A stretch of DNA of 64,000 nt from Sclerotinia nivalis (lineage: Eukaryota > Ascomycota > Leotiomycetes > Helotiales > Sclerotiniaceae): the NCBI GenBank assembly GCA_029531795.1, contig JAPEIS010000006.1, forward strand, positions 2,604,001 through 2,668,000, read 5' to 3'. Of the stretch, positions 23,280 to 36,263 are shown in pieces. Every line of letters starts with the position of its first letter. Position 1 is the stretch's first letter. Under the pieces are notes generated by a model that saw nothing but the letters and a program-made list of their open reading frames with translations, was not told the origin of the DNA and did no database searches. Both the position numbers and the translations under genes were made by a program.

Positions 23280-23936
23280 TCACTCTCCAAACTCCACTCT
23301 CATTTCAATATCCTTCCATCCTTCCCGCGAAAGACTGTATGAAAATTCTGCCACTACTCCACGACCTTCGATTTCTATGACTTTCTCTTCTTCCAAAAAC
23401 CCTAGATTTCTCAATGTCGAGCGCATTGGTTCATTATCTCTCATTGTGCCAGCGACAACTTGGAGACCGAAATCAAGAGTCAACTGAGTCAAAACACTGG
23501 CGGTTAATTTTCCCATTCCTTTGCCCCTCGCCTCCTTATTCAGAACCACGCCGATGTTTGCGACTCCTGGCTCGACCACAAAAATATCCCCGAAACCAAT
23601 AACCTGCCCACTAACTTCCACCAGAACCTTCAGGCAATGAAAGTCCGTATTAGACTTGACGTATTGATTATGCATGTCGATTTTCAATTTCGAGATGGCA
23701 ACCTCGTCCCAGACCTGATCTTTGTTGTCTTGCAATTTGTTGTTATCGGCATCTGTCGCAATGGGGAGCCAGACATCAAAGTGAGATGGTGTTGCGCGGA
23801 AGAATTTGACAGTTGGGTATGACGAAAGGGTAATTGTCCATTTCTTGGAGAAGAAATTTGAGCGGTATTCTGAAGGTAAGAGGGAAGCCATTGGAATGGA
23901 TGCTATATATCGACTTAATGACTCAACTTCTACCAT
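23280..23936 (-). CDS. GNAT-family N-acetyltransferase
   Basis: An uninterrupted 218-aa frame. Residues about 108-178 form the acetyl-CoA-binding GNAT core: a beta strand (QVIGFGDIFV), NIGVVLNKEARGKGMGKL with the Q/RxxGxG/A-type pyrophosphate loop (RGKGMG), and later MRDNEPMRSTLRNLGF, the usual motif B. The substrate cannot be told from sequence. A second Met at residue 16 (MASLLPSEY) is an alternative start. The gene borders the UstYa cluster and could act on the peptide product, but similar free-standing GNAT genes are common in fungal genomes, so cluster membership is only a possibility. Confidence 0.82.
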   Translation of the reverse strand: MVEVESLSRYIASIPMASLLPSEYRSNFFSKKWTITLSSYPTVKFFRATPSHFDVWLPIATDADNNKLQDNKDQVWDEVAISKLKIDMHNQYVKSNTDFHCLKVLVEVSGQVIGFGDIFVVEPGVANIGVVLNKEARGKGMGKLTASVLTQLTLDFGLQVVAGTMRDNEPMRSTLRNLGFLEEEKVIEIEGRGVVAEFSYSLSREGWKDIEMRVEFGE

Positions 23937-24815
23937 CGAACGACGGCATGATTCTGGATAAGTTATGATGTTATAGACTTACTTGGTGAATATCTGATCA
24001 ATATCTGAGATGTTGACACTACTGTCCTCGAATGAAATAAATTGAATAATTATTGAAGACACAATAAATTAGATGGTAAAGGAGGAAAGAAACTTCACAG
24101 AGTCGGTGTTCTGATTCTTGTACTACGTGACGTTGACTTCCAAATGATACATATGAACATGAACCGTTCTTCTCACCGCCTTTCAAATTAGGCGGGAAAA
24201 GATGTTGGAGATCAATAGTGAACAATCTGATTTATGATAGAGCTCTAAATCTTCTGATCTTTTTCAATATTTTTGTCGAATTCTCAAAAATATATCAATA
24301 GAATGGAGACACGGAGTAGATAGTGTCCATAGTAATGGTTGTGGTTACGTGATGGGACTGATAGTTATGGGCTTGGCGTCTTGATCCCATCGACCCAACG
24401 ATCCAATACCAGGACACGAAGGGTCTATAAGGTTATATTCAGATAGTTTTCCGTATTTATAAAGCTTTGTACTCAACTCAGTTATAGATTTAGTTAACAA
24501 TATTCTACATTGATCTAATAATGACTTCAACCTCCGGGTGAAGACCCAGTGATATATATAACCTTAATCCACAACTTATCAACCTGACGAAACCCTAGGC
24601 CAGAGAAATAGAAGGTAGATAGATAATAAAAATATAGTATATTATATAAAAGTATCAGTTGAAAGGAAATTTGGTAGTATAATAGGTAGAAAATATTGTG
24701 TATTCTTGAATTTCTATGAATAGATATAACATCCCATTAACACCATTCCTCTCTATTGATACACTCTAGGTATGTGTATATTTTATTTCCCATCCATCTC
24801 ATCATTGATCCCACA
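23937..24815. other. Intergenic
   Basis: About 0.9 kb with no gene seen; somewhat AT-rich. It separates the peptide cluster from conserved housekeeping genes. Confidence 0.5.
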
Positions 24816-26720
24816 CTACTTTCCACCCGAAAAACTAACCACAGCCCATTTCCCACTCCATGCCCATTTCCTCCTCTCTCCACTATCCCCACCACCTCCC
24901 TCCATTCCCCTCAACTTCTCATCCATTCCCTCTTCCAACCCAACCACTACATCCGCCTTACAAGTTCTCAACGCCAATACATTAATACCAGACCCTGGTC
25001 CTAATGGTCCAATAGCTTTCGTAAATGGTGTTGTAGGATCCCATATAGCATCGGCCGTTAATTTTCGATAATTCAAATCTCCTTTGAAAATAACTAACTC
25101 GCTTTCCTTAAGATCTTCACATAATCTAGGTGCTGTTCCAGGTAACCTCCAATAACTACCTCCTTCAGTCCAAAATCTATTAGCTCTTAATGTCAATTGA
25201 CCTTCTGCATGAAATTCGCTCCAAGTCTTAAACAAGAAATCTAATTCTTCTTCTTCCTTTTTGGAAAGTGGTTCTGGTGTTTTCCCATCTCTTTGTTCAT
25301 CTTCAGATGGTGTAGAATAAAAGGATTGAGCATTATTTAATGCATTTAATAAATCCGAAAAATCTTTTGGTACAACGTCTGATACAAACCATGGAATGGC
25401 TTTAGCATGTAAAACGACATTTGTAGCAAGACCTGCGCTGAGTAAAAATCCGGCCAAGATTAAATCGACATAGAGTTCGAATCCAGCATTATCGAGTACG
25501 ATATCGACTTGACGGTTTCTTCCTTCATTCTTAGCAGCTTTTAGAACATCATAAACTCTACCCAAATCATTGATGAGAATATTCTTTTCCGAATTCTTTC
25601 GTGCTTCTGAACCTTGTAATTTTTGAATATCTTCGTAGGTAAGCGATGTTAAGAGTGAGAGATCGGTTGCATTTCCCCATAAACAAATCTCGCACATTTC
25701 CATGAAGAGTATTTTTTCCGCCTCTCCATCTTGACTTTTGTTATTTGACATTTGAGTTATGAGTTCATGATAGCGATTTGCGAGTTCGAGAACAGCGGGA
25801 CGGGAGGAACGAAAGGTTGACATCTTTTGGCGAGCAAATACATCATGGGATCTCCATTCTTTGGATAAGGAAAAGGATGTTGCTATGCGTCTGTGATATA
25901 ATCGTTAGCTAAGTCTGGGGTGAGGATAATGTATCAAAAACGTACCTATAGAGATAACATTCTGCAAATAACCATGGAACATTAAACCATGATGGATAAC
26001 CCAATTGTTCCAATTCCTTATTATAACCCTCAATATCCGGTTGTCTATCATCGAGAAGTGGTCTGAGTATCAGATCAGCTTCTATTTTCCCACGAAGGGC
26101 GAAATTCCATACGTTAACTTCCTATCATGTTGAAGCTCATATTTTAGCTTTGCAAGAGTTTCGACTATACGTTTTCCTTCCTCATGTTTGCTACCTGTCG
26201 ATTCGGATACTGCTCTATGAACATCATCGATTGCACCAGTCTGTCAGACTCAGTATTAGCCAAAATCTAGGAATAATAATCAATCAATTGAAAAGACGCT
26301 CCGCTGGCCCTCCGGGGGTCACTGCCGTGGAGGCAGACTATGTGGATAGAAAAACTTCGACAGCGGCGAGAACAAGTGGCTAGAAGCTTTTCCCCATATC
26401 ACTCTCCACAACTTCTCCCCTCAACCCTTCTCTTCCCCATGTTCTCTTAGCCGCACACACTTCTCACCATCCTCCACCCAGTCAGACTATAAAAAACCAA
26501 CAGAACATACCAAAATAACAGGCCAACGATCCCTCGCAGAAACATACGCAAAAGACGTTTTATCATTCGTAGAATACAGAGCTAATCATTCATAAAACCG
26601 TTAGTCTTTCCATATTTCTCTTTCTCATCCATCTCTTCTCTTTCCTGAACCTTGGAAGGATGAGAGAACTTGCAAACATGAGAAGAGGATAAACATACGA
26701 GTCTTAGTATCGAATTCCAT
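24816..26720 (-). CDS. DUF89 protein, ARMT1-type metal-dependent phosphatase/carboxyl methyltransferase
   Basis: Assembled as five exons: 26720-26699, 26581-26511, 26240-26113, 26062-25946 and 25890-24816, all in frame, encoding 470 aa. Family landmarks run in order: FAYVSARDRWPVIL, TGAIDDVHR, KLKYELQHDRKLTPL, PSWFNVPWLFAECYLYRRI, the metal-site segment DIVLDNAGFELYVDLILAG (about two-thirds along) and VIFKGDLNYRKLTAD. DUF89 proteins dephosphorylate damaged sugar phosphates; human ARMT1 has also been reported to methylate glutamate side chains. Cytosolic action is expected. Intron 2 (26510-26241) is 270 nt, about five times longer than its neighbours, and contains a GC-rich foreign-looking patch (see findings). 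Exon 1 is only 22 nt. Confidence 0.93.
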
Positions 26721-27484
26721 ATTGCTTTGCTTGCCTTAACTTAAGTATTAAGGATAAGTCCTAACTTCTGTAGAAATCAGGAATTGACGGGATCCTCCAA
26801 AAGAGATTCTCCAAAAGAGATTGAGATGCGAGGGTTTATATGCCTCTAGGTAGATAGGGAATGTGGGTAGCTCGTATTTATTTTGTCTTGATAGTAAGAA
26901 TGAGAGCTTGACGCATGGCGGGGTTCAATAATGGTGGGGCATGAATGGGCTTGGCGCACGTGATGTATTCATTGGATGGTGTTTGAGGGAAGTTACGAAT
27001 ATGACGCGTGAGTACTCACCTACAAAGCCTGAAACGTTGTATAGATGAATAGTTGGTTGGGGGGGAGGGGGTGCTATATGCCCCCTTTCTATAGTACAAG
27101 AAAAAAGAAGAAAATTATCTAGTAATTTTAATAATAAAAGATATCTTTAGTAATTAGAGATTTATATTATATTATCTAGTATACATTGAGAGAAAGTAGA
27201 TGTGATTAATTGTCTTCTTTTAGTTGGATGATATTTGGACGGGATAGTTAAGTAGGTGGTGATTGATTGATTGTTGGGGTTATCTTCTTATTTCGTTTGT
27301 TTTGTATTATTTCTTTTCTCTACTGTGTTATTGTGGTATTATCTCTCTCGTACAGTACAAATAACTATTATACAACTCCTTCATTCATTACACCTCCAAT
27401 CCCATCCCATCCAACCCCATCCGATTCCATTTTCCCCCCATATAGGTATATCATTCACGCATATCATCATTAATCCCCATCCAT
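26721..27484. other. Intergenic (promoter side of the DUF89 gene)
   Basis: The upstream region of the DUF89 gene and 3' region of the histidine kinase gene. It includes an AT-rich patch at 27110-27200. No coding region was recognised. Confidence 0.5.
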
Positions 27485-30400
27485 TCAGCATCCACCGGCC
27501 TTCCACCCAGGAAACCCATCTACAACCCCGCATTCACCTCCAACCTCCAACCTCCCCGCCTTCTCACAACTCAACCTCTTCAACAACTCCCCCACTTTCG
27601 GTAACTTAACCGGTTTCGTCAAAAAATCATCAAACCCACTCCTATCCGCCTCATCTCTCGCTTTCTGACTGCCTAACCCCGTCATAGCAACCACATACGC
27701 TCTATCCCTTTGTTTTCCCTCATATACCTTCCTCTCACTTCCATCTTCCGTCCATTCACCCCAAGCCACTAAATCATTTAACCCTACACAGATTTCCCTT
27801 TCCGCTTCCCAATTTCTAATCAGTCTCGTGGCTTCGAATCCATCCATTTTAGGCATCGAGATATCCATAAATATGACATCAAAACCATGTTCTGATGCCT
27901 TGACAGCCGCCACTGCTTCTAGACCATCGGTTGCGTTGACTATCGTGTCTGTTTTGCGTTTCTGGAGGTAACGGTGTATTAATTGAAGATTGAGTGCGTT
28001 GTCATCGACGGCCAGGATACGAAGGGGTGTGTTTTCTGGGGCGACCTTAGGAGCTTGAGGCGGCGGAGGTGGAATTGGAGGTGCTGGTTTCGAAGAGGTG
28101 CGCTGAGGGATTGGGATCCCAGGTACTGACTCAGGGGGAGCGGTAGGAGGTGCTTGTAGTTGAAGTTGCTCGAGTTTTTTCAAGGATTCAGCAAATTCAT
28201 CGCGAACTTTTTGATTTGCTGAGCCGAGGGTAACTCCATTTGTTGTATTTGGTTCTGGCTCTTGTAGTGGCAAGAAGCTATATTCTCCCATTCCATTATC
28301 AAAACGTTCTTCTGGTGATCCGAGGGGAGTCTGTGTAATGGCATCTCTGTGGCGTGGTTTGCTGGTCGTTTGATCAAGTAAAGCAAGAATTGATCGAGCG
28401 AGTCTGTAAGGTCCTATTGGTTGAGAAATATGGGCAATAAAATGCTGATTATCTTGCCTATTAATAATTGGATAACTCATTGCGGCGTGAATTACTAATG
28501 TTCTCTGACAAGGGGAGCATTCTGGAAATTTAGATGTCTCATTAATAAGAAGTAGATCTCCATTCTGCGGACTTCCATCAGATTTTCTTATGTCAAAACC
28601 ATACCACTCAGAGCAGTATCTTTGAATACAATCCCAAGCATTGTTTTGTGGGGATGTAAGCTGGCCACGATCGAAAGAGATTACCCTCCCAGCTGCTCTA
28701 TCGCGAAGTGATCTCATTGCTTTTTCGGCGGCAATTCTGACATCCGTGGTATCAACAGTATCTCCACTCATTATATCATCATGCGAAGGAGGCTCTGATT
28801 TTTCCACGGGAATAAGTACCTCGACATCAGTCCCTATGCCTAACTCACTACGGACTTGAATAGTTCCACCCAATTGTTTTACGATGCTCCAGCTATACCC
28901 TTCGTTAGCTAAGTCGTGCAAAGTAGATGGAGAAACTTACACAATAGAAAGTCCCAAGCCAACACCAGGAGTAAAACTATTTTCTTGGGCAAACGGATGG
29001 TAAAGTTTACGTTCCATGTATTCAGTCGACATTCCTCTGCCAGAATCTTTGATACGTAAGCACATGAAGTCTCCCGTATGGTGCAATGTTGGAGCTGGAA
29101 CATCTGGAACAGTTGTTTGCTGTCGTAATTGCAATTGTACTTGAATATAGCCCTCATCTGTATATTTTTGTGAATTACCAAAGATGTTCATTAAGATGCG
29201 TTGAATCGCACCTTGAATATGTTAGTAAAAGATAACACATACAAGAGTACCAAAACATACCAGCGTGAACTTTGTAAGTCCAATCCCGCATTTCAAAATC
29301 TAAAACAATTTGCAATGGTGCTACATTTCCATTCGGCGAAATATTGTTTTTATCGTTTGATGAACCATTTGAAAGTGCCAAATTGTACATCGGAGCAACA
29401 CTTCTAAAGTGATTAGCAGCGATCATACCATTGATTGTATCCTCGCATAGCAAAGCTACGTTAGTTACTTGATGAAGATCGCTCGAGAAAGATCCTATTA
29501 CAGTTAGAATTAGGGAAGGCCCAGCCAAGTGACATGTAAGGCTGACCTTGTAAAGAACCTTCTTTCTTCTCGAAGGAATTGATTTTGCTATAATCCAGAA
29601 CGTGATTGATTGTATCCTATGATGTCAGTGAATGTCTTATGAAGCTAAAGATGGGGTAAGGGGCCGAGCAGATCGAGGACTATGGGGGTAATTGGATGGA
29701 ATCGTCGACATACCAGAAGAGTTCCACTGCAATTTTGAATTGTTGAGACAAATTCTGTCTGCGAATTATCAAGATTTGATTCTCGTAAGAAGTCCGCAGA
29801 TGCAAGTATTCCATGAAGTGGAGAGCGGAATTCATCTCAGGGCATGTTAGCCAATTCATGGAATAAAAGATAGACTACTCACGAGAAATGCTGCTTATAA
29901 AGTCGGATTTCATCTTGTTGGAAATTAGTGCATCCAATCGACTAATTTCCACCATGACCGAGCTTGTGAATGCAGACAGGTAAGATATCTCATTATTTAC
30001 TGTAAAAACAGGAACTGCTGATTGACTCCAAACAAACGTGGCTGAATACCATCTCTCTGTAGTAAATCAGTTAACCGAGAACAGAAGGGGTTTATGATGA
30101 TGTAGGAATATGACGTACCTCCAGCAGAATCCCAAAGAGGAAGGAATATTATTTGTCTTGCTTTGTGGAATACCTTGGCAAGCATGGTTGCTTCAGCTTC
30201 TTGCTTCGTAGCATCAAAATTATTAGATGTTCGAGGTTTTTCGGTTGGGCTATTAATGTTGGAAGGCACGTGCTTCCGGTCGTTAACTTGCTCCAAACTT
30301 GAGAAATAGCCATTGTCATCAATGTACCTATGATAGGAATTAGCTAGATGGGCGTTAAATTTTGTGAATCTTGCGACTCTTTAAATTTTAACATACCAAA

Positions 30401-32081
30401 CATTTCCCTTCGGGTAGGAACTAATCAATGATTGAAGGGTTTTGCCATCCAAGACATGGGCTTCTGAGTCCCAAGTTGCAACTTTCGCCGCTGACATAGA
30501 AAGAATCTTTGCCGCTTTATGCTTATCTGTCGAAGTCCGTATTGTACCTTGAGATAGCCTTCTTCGGTAATCTTCATACTTTGGCCGTTCTTCATCATGG
30601 ACGGATGATTTCCTCGATTCAGCCTCCTTCACTTCCATACCTAAATCAGTGCTCGTATCCAAGTAAGCATCCATATTTCCCGCTCCGGTATGACCAGCAG
30701 TCGTGTCTAAAAATACAACACCTCCGACGTTTAATTCAAGCGATTCTCGAAGAATCTCGGCAGCATGGTCTAAAGTTATTCGTATTTGATCGAGTACAGA
30801 TTCCGAAGACTGGTGTGGTTGATTTGACATGTTAGATTGTTCACTCTGCCAATCATCTCTTCGGGTATCATGGTCGTTAGGGATGGATCCATTGGTCATA
30901 TTGGCAACTACTTCCTTTGAGGCGTGTGGGTCATCAGAAGCACTATTAGTATAACGAGAAGTTCTTTCTAGAAAGGTAGCAATTCCTTTTGACATGAGCG
31001 CAACTCGATGTCTTTCGATAGCCTCTCGTTGCGTTTCCATGTATTTCATGATATTGTTTGCTTGATGATATAGGACTAATCGTTAGATTAGCATTGGTGA
31101 CGGATTGTGCTAGCGGCAGCTTTCGAGACAAGTAGCTGGAACGTACATTTTCTCCTCTCCAAATTCAACCCTGTGGTAGGACGATCACCGAAAACACATA
31201 AAACACCGATGTTTATACCATTTTTGGTAGTAATTGGAGCTCCAGCATACCAAACATATGAAGCTAAAGATCCATCGACTATTGATAAATTGGCAAACCT
31301 TGGATCCTTCGTCAAATCATCGATAATGAAACAAGGGTAAGGATCCTTTTCGGCATTTTTGATGGCCAAGGTGTTCTAAAATGCAAGTCAACATAGATCT
31401 AGGAATGGTGCTGAGTTTTCCTAACCTCACAAAGCCCACCTGGCGTTGGCACTTGAAAACAACCAAACCATGCATCATTGACAATATCATCATCGGGTGA
31501 AGATTTGTCGCGTCGTGCTCCTGCAATAAAATATTGAGTAGAACCATCAATGATACTATTGAATGTTAGATTCATGGAAGTCCATCTCACAAATTGGAGT
31601 TCTCATATACCTAATCATAGAATGAACACCCCCTAAGCGCCATATAGCAACCTCGGCATAAGAATCGAGTGCTCCGTCAGAGTTGAGTCGACCATTTAAA
31701 GTATCCTCGGAAGAATGTGGATTTATATCTGCTTGATAAGGGTCATAGAATCTAAGGAAGAGGAGTGAAATTATTAGTAGTTGTTTGCTTTCATGGTGCA
31801 CGTGAAAGATGGCCGAACATGGTTAGGATGTAGCATCAAAGGAAAAAGGAGGAGAAATTCCAGATAAGGGAAAGAATAAATGTGAAAGTTTAAACTTACT
31901 TCCTTAATTCAAGAGCACGCTGTGAAGCATACATATCCTTTTCCTTCTGTGTTGTCAATGGGAATTTTTGGATTTTCCCATCAGGTCCAATAAATCCAGC
32001 ATTGGAGCAAACATTCATGGATTCCATGATGATAACCGGATGAGTATTAGTGTGAAAGGATATATCAAAAAGACTTTTCAT
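27485..32081 (-). CDS. Hybrid sensor histidine kinase (GAF-HisKA-HATPase-receiver)
   Basis: About twelve exons read on the minus strand; frames join cleanly at GTAAGT/GTATGT/GTACGT donors. Domains in order: an N-terminal region (ASQRALELRK then FYDPYQADI), a GAF-like sensor domain (about 31370-31150; PCFIIDDLTKDPRFANL, GVLCVFGDRP), a variable linker, the HisKA H-box SHEFRSPLHGI (about 29830), the N-box MNIFGNSQKYTDEG, G1 IKDSGRGMS, G2 GVGLGLSIV, a proline-rich linker, and a C-terminal receiver with phospho-acceptor Asp in FMDISMPKMDG and Lys in TKPVKLP. It therefore has every catalytic element of a hybrid kinase feeding the Ypd1 phosphorelay. There are no membrane segments, so it is probably cytosolic. 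I cannot assign it to a numbered fungal HHK group with confidence. The start at 32081 is the first Met of the frame; an upstream exon is possible. Confidence 0.9.
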
Positions 32082-33429
32082 TCCTGAGGAAACACCTTAC
32101 TTCAAACGTTAATTAGTACAATGAGATTTTATCAACGGAATAAGAGCAAAAGGGGTATCTAGATAAGTAAGTGAAATAACAAAATATTAATTGTACGGAG
32201 TAGAATAATCAAAGTATAAAGTTTTAATAAACAACCTTGGAAACCTTAAGAAATCGCGTTTACGATGTTAAGGCGGTTCAGTCGATTCAGTCGATTCGGT
32301 CATTTGTGGCTGCTGCTTGCTCTGCTCTTCCCTGAATATAAATACCTACCTAGTATAACACTAAAATTAAAAATTTCAGCTTTCGTTCAGCGGCTCAGGT
32401 CGACGTCATTAGCATTGGCGTATATTAGCGAGCGGAAATTTCTTATTTTTGTAAAGATCTTACGAAATAGTGTACGTCTACTAGGTAATTCTACTTATAT
32501 CCTCCGTAAATCGACGAGGGTCTAATATTCCATAAAATTATCTACGATTCTCAAATTCACCTACATGTTGAATTGGTGAGAACATTTCGAGTTCATATTG
32601 TATTTATGGACCTTGATTCATTCTCGGGGACGATAATCAAATGCCTCTCTAGCTTCGGGCAATAGTTAGCACTAAATGCGGAGCGGTCCATGAGAATGGC
32701 TAGACTTCGGTATGTATGACAAAGCTGGATTACAGATCGTAAAAAAACAAACGGGCTACCAAGCAGTTAACATCTTGCTATCGAGAATCTAATTGAACGA
32801 CATAACATATTTTCACTATATCACTGGTAACATAATGAAGAGTGTCCTTCACGCCAAAGTGCCGAAATATTAACCGGGCCATGCATTAATCATCAATCTC
32901 GATTCAGGTTCCCTATGTCTCAGTATATCACTGCATTATACTAGCTCGAGTTGATTTCGTCTCTGACTTCTCACATTGTGGGTGTCCTTGTCATTCAAAG
33001 CAGCAATTTTTCATCATATCTAATGCTATCCACTATATCTAATGCATTCTCTCGTCCTTTCGAGAAGATTCCCCTGTCCTTCGTCTTTTAGCATTCATGA
33101 CTAAATTCCATACATGATTTCTCCAAAACTCCGGCTGATCTAGCGCCAAATGTGGTATTGGTGAGACGACATAGCATACTGACAACAAGTTGGCCATAGA
33201 ACACTTGCCCCATAAACTTTGGAAATGTAGGACGCTTGTCCTCGTAGCAAATCACCCATATATTGCCCACTGCATGGCAAGTGTGTCACGAACGATTTGC
33301 CTTTGCCCATAGAAATGGAAAAGTTATAACCATGCATGAAGTGTGCGCATTTCTCGTTGGAAATGAGGTGATCAGCCCCAAGGATAAAATTTAACCCATA
33401 TGTACATCGACCCTCCATCCATTCATTCC
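32082..33429. other. Intergenic
   Basis: About 1.3 kb upstream of the kinase gene with no coding region recognised. Confidence 0.5.
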
Positions 33430-33837
33430 TCAAGGATGTCCTACGCCATGAACTCCCTCTGAATGATGATCGTCCGGCATGAAGAAGTATTCGAATCCGC
33501 AGTATGCTGTAAATGCTACCGTCGCAATGCCCAATCCGGGGAAGGAGTTTGAAAATCGATTCCATCTCGAGTACTGTCCTTGATATCTCCAAGCCTCACT
33601 AATTGAACAAATTAGTACCGTGCATCTACGTGTTCCGTTTGTGCACTTCTGATCTCACCGTCTCGCCCATGGGTCGCCTGCATTTTTGCCAGTTGCGGCA
33701 GCCAATGCCTTTGGGTTGAAACCAGTAAGGTTTGCACGTTGTGCAGCTCTGAGTATTCTATTTGAAAAGGTCAGTTATTGATAATTAAGTCAACCATCTC
33801 CTAGCATCTATTTATTTACATACCTTGTGCACTGCAT
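33430..33837 (-). CDS. NADH:ubiquinone oxidoreductase subunit NDUFB3/B12 homologue
   Basis: A small three-exon gene that a plain open-frame scan does not reveal: 33837-33824 (14 nt), 33757-33659 and 33598-33430, in frame throughout, encoding 93 aa. Introns are about 66 and 60 nt with GTATGT and GTGAGA donors. Key features are TGFNPKALAAATG, DPWARREAWRYQGQYSRWNR, a single membrane segment (FPGLGIATVAFTAYCGFEYFF) and a His-rich end (DDHHSEGVHGVGHP). This is the pattern of the B12 accessory subunit in the membrane arm of mitochondrial complex I. The length matches the family (about 90-100 aa). Confidence 0.9.
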
Positions 33838-34196
33838 GGTGAGTAATTAAGCCTTCACTTGATGCTTTATGTGGAGGGATCCAATTACTGAGGTCGAGCT
33901 TCATCAATGTCGGGTACTGCCGAAGCGGCTAAATTAAGCGCCGACCGTAGCTAAATGCTCATGCTCAGTCAAAGCAGCCAGCTTGAAGTAAAGAAACACA
34001 AGGTTTGGAGTTGAGACTTTTTGCATCTTAAAACGAATAACAATTTAAAAAGTGATAATTATCTGATTTTCTTGTCAAAGACTGTATTTGCCTTCGACTA
34101 CGAATAGAAAGACCTTTCCCCTCCTTGCGCAATTTGCGTCCATGAAAACCATCAATCCACCTTCAATATCCTACATACATACTCGACGAAAACAAA

Positions 34197-35732
34197 ATGC
34201 CTCCACGAATGCAAGGCTATGGGGCTGCCCCAAATAGTATGGCATCTCATTATCAACAATATCCACCACATACACAACCACATACTGCAGGACTTCCTCC
34301 GCCGGGCTCGATCGGAAATCAATTTATGAGTGCCAACTCCATGAGCAATGCTTTTGCGAATGGAGCTAATATGGGTATACCAGGAGGATTTTCTGCACCT
34401 GGCCTTCCTCTGCAAGGTGGTGGGTTAGCAAGCCAAGCTGCACAAATGAGTTTTGCTGCGGCACCTTTACAACAACAAGGGCACAACGGAATGGCAGATT
34501 CAGGGACGCGGGGTATGCGTGACAAGGGAAGAATACGAGATGTATGGAAGGGGAATCTACACGAGGAGATGGCGATTCTGCGGCAGTTGGTGGATAAATA
34601 CCCTTATATTTCTATGGTGAGCTATCTTGTTGGCGATGGTTGACGCCAGAGTTAACATTGCTAGGACGCGAAATTTCCTGGGATCGTTGCTCGACCTATG
34701 GGATCTTTTAATGGCAGGGGAGATTATCACTATCAATGCTTACGATGCAACGTAGATCTATTGAAACTTATACAACTGGGCATAACATTATTCTCGGAAG
34801 ATGGAGAATCATTACCTGCGACCCCTCATTCCGACTCGGGCTTAGATCGAAACTCAGCAGGACGAAGAATTGGCAACGGCGTGGTACAGGTGCCTTGTAC
34901 ATGGCAGTTCAATTTTAAGTTTTCTCTTTCGGACGATATGTATGCAGAAAAGGGTATCGACGAAAGGAAGGCTGCCGGTACGGATTTCAGCAGATTAAAG
35001 GAAGAAGGCATCGATCCATTCGAGTTTGGCGCGGTACTCATTAGTTCTGGACTTGTATGTGATGAGGAGAAACGTTGGATCTCAGGGCACGCCGGCTACG
35101 ATTTTGGATATCTTACAAAAATCATGCTTCAAAGGGCATTACCGGATGACGAAAGAGAGTTCGATATGCTTATGAAAAAGTTCTTTCCAAGTGTATATGA
35201 TATCAAGTATCTCATGCAACAAGGAACCATTATGAACAAATTAGGCCAACTTTCCCACGTCGATGCCGTCACCGCAGAACTTCTCCAACGCAACGAGCGA
35301 CACCCTAACCTCGAAGCCATGATCGACGTCCTCAAAGTAAAACGCCTAGGAGCAATTCACCAAGCTGGTTCCGACTCCCTCGTCAACGGCCGGGTCTTCT
35401 TCAAACTCCGCGAACGTCTTTTTGACGGCGAAATCGGAGACGAACACCTGGGTCGTGTCTTTGGTATCAACCTACAAGAAGCAAACACGGCGGCTACCAC
35501 CCAACAGACTACACCGCAACATTATAATCAATACCAAGAAAACACAACCCCGAATCAAAACGGTTCAAGCTCATCTTTCGCCAATGGTGCACCCAGTACT
35601 CCAAATAACGGAAATGCTAATTTAGCAACCACGCCTGCGCATAATAGCAATGGAGGAAATGGTTTAGGTCCACTAACACCAAGTAATGGCGGTGGTGCCT
35701 TCGGCCATTTCCAATATGCAAATAAACAGTAA
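34197..35732 (+). CDS. POP2: POP2/CAF1 deadenylase subunit of CCR4-NOT, with substituted catalytic Glu
   Basis: Exons 34197-34616 and 34665-35732, joined in phase 0 across a 48-nt intron, encode 495 aa. A Gln/Pro/Gly-rich N-terminal extension (about 1-105) precedes the RNase-D-like CAF1 domain (about 106-400): IRDVWKGNLHEEM, FPGIVARPMGSF, LRCNVDLLKLIQLG, WQFNFKFSLSDDMYA, GHAGYDFGYL and HQAGSDSLVN. A Gln/Asn-rich tail follows. The protein shortens mRNA poly(A) tails within CCR4-NOT. Of the DEDD metal ligands, D141 and the later two Asp are present, but the second (normally D-x-E) reads D-A-K, with Lys143 encoded by AAA at 34671-34673. Budding-yeast Pop2 also has a non-canonical set, so this need not abolish function. 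An insertion (GESLPATPHSDSGLDRNSAG) relative to animal CNOT7 is seen. Confidence 0.95.
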
Positions 35733-36263
35733 ATAGGATTTCGATATCAGAACGTCACTGGGTATTGTTTAGCTACGCTATAGGCTGGGAGGAAGAATTT
35801 TAAAAAGAAATTACTATTCCTTGGTTTCCATCGGTTGTTGGCATCTGGAGGGTCTGAATGGAGTTCAATGGGGGGGCGCTTTGGCAGAATTGAATTGAAT
35901 TGTGCGTGTAACTTACTTGACGCAATTGCAAGGGATCCTGAACGTTACCTGAGTCTTGACTCTTGACATGGAATAAATAGTTGTACAGTGGTGAAATGGT
36001 CTTGGTGAATCATGATTCATGATGGTGGTGACTGGATCTTTAGTTGTTTGGTGATGGAGAATGGAGATTTGTACATTATGAATTTTCAGGGTGGTTTGCC
36101 TGATGCGTTTTGGTTTGGTGTGATGTGTATGCTTGATGTGGTTTGCTTGGGTATCAATTCTTTATGCTTTGTGTTGTTTGTACAACTATATAGTGTATTT
36201 TCGTGCAACATCCATTCCCTAACCACATCCGGAGCAACTTTCAACTTCTTAACAGCCTACAGC
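35733..36263. other. Intergenic (convergent 3' regions)
   Basis: The 3' flanks of POP2 and the minus-strand Faf1-like gene. No other gene was seen. Confidence 0.5.

Noticed and set aside
33140..33592. 150-aa minus-strand frame
   Set aside because: It is the wrong frame over NDUFB3 exon 3; the spliced frame gives the real protein.
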